Source of the DNA: an uncultured Candidatus Nitrosopumilus sp.
GTDB taxonomy: Archaea > Thermoproteota > Nitrososphaeria > Nitrososphaerales > Nitrosopumilaceae
DNA length: 64,000 bases
Assembly: GCA_951812645.1 (NCBI GenBank)
Contig: CATOSM010000001.1
Span: forward strand, 103,560-167,559
Direction: 5' to 3'
This document shows, piece after piece, positions 59,454 to 64,000 of this stretch (its first letter is position 1; every line of letters starts with the position of its first letter). The position numbers and the translations under genes were made by a program. The notes below the pieces were generated by a model that was not told the origin of the DNA, made no database searches, and saw nothing but the letters and a program-made list of their open reading frames with translations.

Positions 59454-61205
59454 GTGCATCCAAAGCTGGTTCCAAAGAATCGACGTGGAGTACTCGGTTT
59501 ATTTAGCATTCCCATGATGTTCGGAGTCGGCATCATATTTCTGGCAGGAATAATTGCAGTATCGAATGTTGTAGTGTATGCGGGCGGCCCAGTGGTTCCC
59601 AAACTGCTATCTGACATGCCGACATTTTACCAGTATGATGAGGAGACAGGAGAGCAGCTGCAAGATGAGGATGGAAATCCAATCCCCAATGAAAAGACAG
59701 AACTATATCGTCTGTTATCGACTGGTGCGGTAATCGTTTTTGTATTTGTTGCAATTGGCGCAATCGCAGTATGGCTAGTTGAGGATGCTGGAATAGCCAG
59801 GAAAGGAATTGCATTTGACGTATTATCCAAGATTGTACTGTATCTGGTAATTTTGCTGCCGTTGCCTCTGGCATGGGACATGTTTGCAATAACAATTCAG
59901 AGCAGCTCGCTGTATCTGATGGATCCGTTTGGTACAGGTTCTCCTTCTGAAAAGACTGCAAAACTGTGGCAAGGGATTGGTGCAACAGTGCCTCCTGATG
60001 CACTTGACCTTGACAGCTGGAGTCAGGCACTATCTAGTCCTGGGGAGTTTGGCCAGGCAATTGTAAAAAACGTCTTTATGGCTCTGTTCAAGGCATTTGC
60101 AGTGCTGTTCATGACTGCAATGATGTTTGTCCTGTCAGTAATCAGGATAGAATTGACGATGATCATCGTAATATCGATGCCGATAATTCTGGCAGTCAGG
60201 TTGATTCCGATGTTCAGTTCGGTATCAGACATGCTTCTAAAGAATCTGGCAGGGCTGTGCATTGCCCCGATATTCTCGGCACTTGTGCTGACTGTCGGAA
60301 TGGCTTACTTGGAGGCAGAGCAGTTATCTGCAATTGAGGACTGGTTTGCAACGCTGGCCATAGGATTCTTGGCGATATTCTTCCCTGTAATGCTGGCCCC
60401 GATGCTTGGATTCTTGAGCACCCAGGTAGGACAGACAGTGAGCACTGCAATGCAGGGAATGACCATGATGGGTGGCGGCATGACGGCAGGTGTCATGAGC
60501 GGACTGTCCCTGGCATCAGCAGGAATGGAAGGCGCTGCAGGCAAAGCCGCAGGAGCTGCTGCTGGATCTGGAAATACAATGAGCTCAGAGGAAACAAACT
60601 CGCTTACATCTGGAAACAACATTGGATTCATGGATAAAATGAAGGTGTATGGCAAGGCTGCAACTGCAGGGGCTGCCGGAGGTCTGGCAGGAGGTGCCAT
60701 ACAGTCAGTCTCATCGCAGGCCCGCATGCCGGGACTTGGAAAGGAGGCGTCAAATTCCATAAACCGGGAAATTGCATCAAAGGGTCTCAGCATAGGACAG
60801 GATGCTATGGTGGACAGTACTGTAAAAAACATGGCCCAATCATTTGCAGAGCACAGTCCTCCTGATCTCCCTGAAGAGGCTTACTCTACTGAGCGATTCT
60901 CAACACATATGGGAACCACAAGCAGAATGATGTCGGCACCTGGCGGTATGCTAAACAGCATGACTGACAATTCTGGCTCTTTTGATGCGGGACAAAATAT
61001 AATGTCAAACCCTCATACGCAGCAGGAATTTCTGCATCATCAGCAACAAAAAGTTCGAGGATTCGACTCGTTACCTGCAGACAAGCAGGCAAGATTCAAT
61101 GACGGAATAATGAATCAGGTAAAACAAAACCCCGATGCAGCAGGACACATGCTTGAAGGGTTTAGAAACAGTGGAGATGGTTCTAAAAATAGTCTCCATG
61201 CCTGA
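59454..61205 (+). CDS. VirB6/TrbL-like polytopic membrane protein
   Basis: 583 residues, GTG start at 59454. At least six transmembrane segments in the first 340 residues (for example FSIPMMFGVGIIFLAGIIAV, VIVFVFVAIGAIAVWLV, LFKAFAVLFMTAMMFVLSVI, MIIVISMPIILAVRLIP, ATLAIGFLAIFFPVMLAPML). An Ala/Gly/Met-rich linker (MTMMGGGMTAGVMSGLSLAS) and a long soluble hydrophilic tail rich in Gln/His/Ser follow. This layout is typical of the VirB6/TrbL inner-membrane channel of type IV secretion. No VirB4 or coupling ATPase lies in the window. The 38-base gap to U3 suggests that downstream genes may have been displaced. Confidence 0.65.
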   Translation: MHPKLVPKNRRGVLGLFSIPMMFGVGIIFLAGIIAVSNVVVYAGGPVVPKLLSDMPTFYQYDEETGEQLQDEDGNPIPNEKTELYRLLSTGAVIVFVFVAIGAIAVWLVEDAGIARKGIAFDVLSKIVLYLVILLPLPLAWDMFAITIQSSSLYLMDPFGTGSPSEKTAKLWQGIGATVPPDALDLDSWSQALSSPGEFGQAIVKNVFMALFKAFAVLFMTAMMFVLSVIRIELTMIIVISMPIILAVRLIPMFSSVSDMLLKNLAGLCIAPIFSALVLTVGMAYLEAEQLSAIEDWFATLAIGFLAIFFPVMLAPMLGFLSTQVGQTVSTAMQGMTMMGGGMTAGVMSGLSLASAGMEGAAGKAAGAAAGSGNTMSSEETNSLTSGNNIGFMDKMKVYGKAATAGAAGGLAGGAIQSVSSQARMPGLGKEASNSINREIASKGLSIGQDAMVDSTVKNMAQSFAEHSPPDLPEEAYSTERFSTHMGTTSRMMSAPGGMLNSMTDNSGSFDAGQNIMSNPHTQQEFLHHQQQKVRGFDSLPADKQARFNDGIMNQVKQNPDAAGHMLEGFRNSGDGSKNSLHA

Positions 61206-61549
61206 AAGTGAAAACAAATTTTTTAAAGACAAACAATGTCTCGAACTTATCCCAAAACCGGCCATTCGGGCAGTTTCCAATGACCGTCTGGGATCTGTCC
61301 ATCGCCAAACACAGTACGTTCTCGTGAAATTTCAAGGGCCGACATATTTACAATGCGTGCAGCGTGGAATAATTATCCTACGGTCCAGGATGAGGCATGG
61401 TACGGCACATCCTGACGTGGGACGATTTCATACCTGAGACAAAACCTACACTTCAGACAGATCAGGCCAGAATGTATCGCAGCTGGATCAAAAACAAACG
61501 GCCTCTGCAGAACCAACAGTTTATTAACCCCGCTGATCACAGGTATTCC

Positions 61550-63217
61550 ATGAGAAAATTCACCGCCTTACAATATGCGATGTTTATGGTTGCGGCACTG
61601 GCCGTGCTGGTTGCGGTTCCTTCCGCATATGCTGATACAGTCAATGTGGATCCATTATGTGCAGATACTGGTATTAATACACCAGCTTGTGATGATGGTA
61701 CTACATACCCTACCATCCAGTCTGCAATTACGGCAGCAGCTGATGGTGATACCATATCCATCTCCAATGCAACCAATCATCAGGCAGGTACCGTAAATGT
61801 CAACAAACCGTTGACAATAGAGCCTGCTGCAAATGAAAGAGTAATCCTTAATGGACCATCCAGGATTAACGTAAATTCTGATGATGTTACCATACAGGGT
61901 ATCACGTTTAAGAATACCACATCACACTATGCAATACATATTGGCAAAACCGCATCTGGTGTAACAATACACAACAATACTTTTGCAGACACTAGAAATC
62001 ATGGAATATTTACGGCCAATACGGCTGACACCCTGATACGAAACCTGAATATTACAGATAACGTGTTTAAGAACATTGGAACGTTTTATCCCCTTGGATA
62101 CACTCTTGATCAAAAGGCCGACCATCTGAAGACTCCGATATTTCTTGTTACTCTCAGTTCAACCCTGGGCGGCGTGCAGGACTCCAAAATTACCGGCAAC
62201 ACCATTGATACCTCGACATTGGTTGCAATAAACTTGGCCGGCGTTGAAAACATTCTGGTGCAAAACAACACAATCTCAAATGTTCCGGCAACCGGAATCG
62301 TTCTTCGAGCAGGTGAGAATGTACGGATTCTTGACAATCGCATACGTGATGCAAGCAATACGCTGCAATTCCTTAATGGACATAATAGCACTAGCATTCG
62401 AGGGGCCATTGGGCTATGGGGAGAAGAGCCCATGTCTCATGTTACCGTTAGCAACAACACCATCTCTGGAGGCAATAACGGAATTTACTTTTGTACGGGA
62501 ATCTGCGGGGTAAACAATCCGGGAAGGGGCGGACCTCCTGTTATCACTGATGAAACAACAAAGATTGACGGCACAATCAAGTTTACCCATAACACCTTTG
62601 ATAACATAAAGGGCTTTGATATTATCAATAGGGCAGTGGGCGTGATGGTTGCAACGCACAACTATTACGGGACGGCAGAGCCTGACTTTACAAAAATATT
62701 GTCCGGAGAAATAAACTACAACCCATACTATAATGATCCGGAACTCAAGGTACTGGTAGATGATAAAAAAGGGACGGTACAAAAGTCAATTGCAGACCTT
62801 GCCGTGTCACCCGTGTGCTCCATATCCCTTGGAACCTACATCATGGACTTTGATGACGCAAAATACGGCGCCACGTCCAGTATCGTACAAAACCAAATCA
62901 AAAATGCCGGCAACCAGGATCTTGGGGGAATAAAGTTTACCTCTGCCGGATGGCAAAAGCCTGACGGCTCTGCCCTTTCCGGTGCCGTATCCAGGGTCGG
63001 CACCAATGTCGCCAGTTCGGCATCCTATACACCCATCACAACTGCTCCTGCCGGCGTCAACTTTGATAATCGCAACTTTATCGGACCAAACGCGCTTCCG
63101 GCCTCGGGATCCTCCGGTTCTGCACTGGTCGGCTTTGTACTTGACCTTAGCCGCGTTGCAACGGGTGCCGATGTCACCGTCACGGAATCCGTAACGTATT
63201 CAGCAACCTGCAGCTAG
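61550..63217 (+). CDS. Secreted parallel beta-helix (NosD-like) protein, U3
   Basis: 555 residues from the ATG at 61550 (MRKFTALQYAMFMVAALAVL, cleavage after SAYA). The open frame to 61397 is leader. Beta-helix turns: VTIQGITFKNT, VTIHNNTFADT, ILVQNNTISNVP, VRILDNRIRDASNTLQ and VTVSNNTISGGNNGIYFC. The C-terminal domain is CSISLGTYIMDFDDAKYG. The stretch 62550-62680 is identical to U1 23183-23313 in DNA, while 62330-62440 differs strongly from both other copies (LNGHNSTSIRGAIGLWGEEP). A leaderless TATA box lies at 61520-61527. Confidence 0.85.
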   Translation: MRKFTALQYAMFMVAALAVLVAVPSAYADTVNVDPLCADTGINTPACDDGTTYPTIQSAITAAADGDTISISNATNHQAGTVNVNKPLTIEPAANERVILNGPSRINVNSDDVTIQGITFKNTTSHYAIHIGKTASGVTIHNNTFADTRNHGIFTANTADTLIRNLNITDNVFKNIGTFYPLGYTLDQKADHLKTPIFLVTLSSTLGGVQDSKITGNTIDTSTLVAINLAGVENILVQNNTISNVPATGIVLRAGENVRILDNRIRDASNTLQFLNGHNSTSIRGAIGLWGEEPMSHVTVSNNTISGGNNGIYFCTGICGVNNPGRGGPPVITDETTKIDGTIKFTHNTFDNIKGFDIINRAVGVMVATHNYYGTAEPDFTKILSGEINYNPYYNDPELKVLVDDKKGTVQKSIADLAVSPVCSISLGTYIMDFDDAKYGATSSIVQNQIKNAGNQDLGGIKFTSAGWQKPDGSALSGAVSRVGTNVASSASYTPITTAPAGVNFDNRNFIGPNALPASGSSGSALVGFVLDLSRVATGADVTVTESVTYSATCS

Positions 63218-63239
63218 GAATCCGACCGCACGGCCCCAA

Positions 63240-63780
63240 GATACGGCGGTATGTTTTCCCTCTTTGCCATGGTGCCGATGCCGCAATATGGTACATTACG
63301 GACTCGGCAAAAACATAACCGACCCATCCCATTACTCTCCAATACATCATGCATGCCAGGCAGACCAATCCTGGATGGTTCCCACAGTTTCTTTTCATGC
63401 CTTGCTACGGTTCTTCCCAACCCGTACCTGAGCCAGGCAAGGAAACCTCTCAACGGCAAATCCTGCCTGTACCTGTTTTGTACATTCCCTGGCACAACGA
63501 ATCTGGAATTCTTGCAGGAAATGCAGCATCTGATTCCATGACATCTGCAAGTCTCCGATGTATGCCGCATCATAACCCCCCCTTTTTGCCAGCAACTGAT
63601 GAATATGGAAAAGGATTCCATCAGAACCAATCAAATCCGCACACAGACAGGGACGGATTTGCCTGCAAAAAAATTTCAGTTGATTCATCCTTTTTGCCGC
63701 AGCTCTGAGAATCTCAGATATGCGGTGGATTTTGAACCGCATCTGCCTGGCATGTCTGCCCACCTGCATCCGGTTGAATT
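63240..63780 (-). pseudogene. Transposase remnant of U3
   Basis: Minus-strand pieces: HLRYSEILRAAAKRM near 63715, ESFSIFISCWQKGG (63620), YIGDLQMSWNQMLHFLQ and GFAVERFPCLAQVRVG (about 63430). The N-terminal 200 bases of the gene are deleted just before the right end. Not functional. Confidence 0.65.
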
Positions 63781-63878
63781 ATTTACAAAATGATCGGGTT
63801 TATGATGAGTTGCCGATATAATGAGTTTCAAACGAGTTTTGCTAGTTGCTAGACTGGCCCTTTTTTATTATTTTGATG

Positions 63879-63952
63879 TGGACTGGTTGGGATTTGAGCC
63901 CAAGGACGTTCGAGTTTCAAATGAATGTTCTGTCATGCTAAACCATCTGCCC
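63879..63952 (-). tRNA. tRNA-like sequence, possibly degenerate tRNA-Phe(GAA)
   Basis: 74 nt with standard spacing. An A-box-like TGGTTTAGCATG, D-stem GTTT/GAAC, anticodon loop TTGAAAC (anticodon GAA), T-arm TTGGG-CTCAAAT-CCCAA, and a 3' acceptor CCAGTCC followed by A. Mismatches: two in the acceptor stem (5' strand GGGCAGA) and two next to the anticodon loop, so it may be a pseudo-tRNA or an attachment-site remnant of the adjacent island. Mature tRNA function is doubtful. Confidence 0.45.
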
Positions 63953-64000
63953 ACGGCATGTTTTGTATTATTTATTATATAATGTTTATAATATAACTTT

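Larger units (their letters stand above)
61243..63812 (+). mobile_element. Transporter-IS unit U3 carrying a beta-helix gene
   Basis: Left AACTTATCCCAAAACC from 61244 is the best-kept left end of the three units. The right end, complement AACTCATCATAAACCC (to 63811), has two changes. Same internal order as U1 and U2, with the longest leader (61270-61519), which includes the single-copy form of the segment duplicated in U1. No target duplication is seen. Confidence 0.78.

Noticed and set aside
61397..61549. N-terminal extension of the U3 beta-helix protein (and the similar one in U2)
   Set aside because: The signal peptide begins at the internal ATG, U1 has stops in the same leader, and a TATA box sits at leaderless spacing before that ATG.

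Overview
The window comes from a Nitrososphaerota (Thaumarchaeota) genome, most likely Nitrosopumilales / marine group 1.1a. Three things support this. The 16S rRNA has archaeal signatures and is followed directly by the 23S, with no spacer tRNA. There are archaeal TFB, OBG-type GTPase and NreA genes. There is also a class III PHA synthase cluster of the kind reported in thaumarchaea. The species cannot be named from the sequence alone. The density of insertion sequences and broken genes is high for this group.

Layout. 1-10.2 kb is a type I-G (formerly I-U) CRISPR-Cas effector locus: cas3 with a C-terminal HD domain (5' end outside the window), csx17/cas8, csb1 (cas7), csb2 (cas5-cas6) and a second, truncated csb2. 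It is split by an IS5-like element and a dead IS4-like transposase, and it ends in a two-repeat CRISPR-like unit. No cas1, cas2 or cas4 is visible. 10.7-17.0 kb holds a class III aminotransferase and the rRNA operon. 17-24.3 kb is a mixed zone with a broken histidine kinase, an RDD protein, a methyltransferase, two IS copies and the first of three beta-helix transposon units. 24.3-46.3 kb is mostly core: msrA, a universal stress protein, a PHA granule cluster, tfb, a secreted metalloprotease, birA, an OBG GTPase, a BtuF-like protein, nreA, DUF432-mscS, cysS and nadE. The second beta-helix unit is inserted here. 46.4-63.9 kb is an accessory island. It begins with a decayed tyrosine integrase and carries Shine-Dalgarno-coupled small genes, a DinG/XPD-like helicase, a mini-TFB, a VirB6/TrbL-like membrane protein and the third beta-helix unit. 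It ends next to a tRNA-like sequence.

Three observations stand out. (1) At four places a 36-38 bp segment is duplicated around an unrelated 35-37 bp insert, with a period of 72-74 bp. At two of them a paralogous copy elsewhere in the window shows the pre-insertion state. This is the footprint expected if a CRISPR adaptation machine inserted single spacers at non-CRISPR sites. (2) Three copies of a secreted parallel beta-helix gene sit inside units bounded by the terminal inverted repeats of a local IS5-like element, each with a dead transposase remnant. One unit is flanked by a 3-bp target duplication, so the gene appears to be a passenger of a 'transporter IS'. (3) Transposase frames of the two IS5-like families meet at an A/G run that fits programmed -1 frameshifting.

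Several core genes are also interrupted at homopolymer runs. This may be real decay or assembly error, and it limits confidence in every pseudogene call here.
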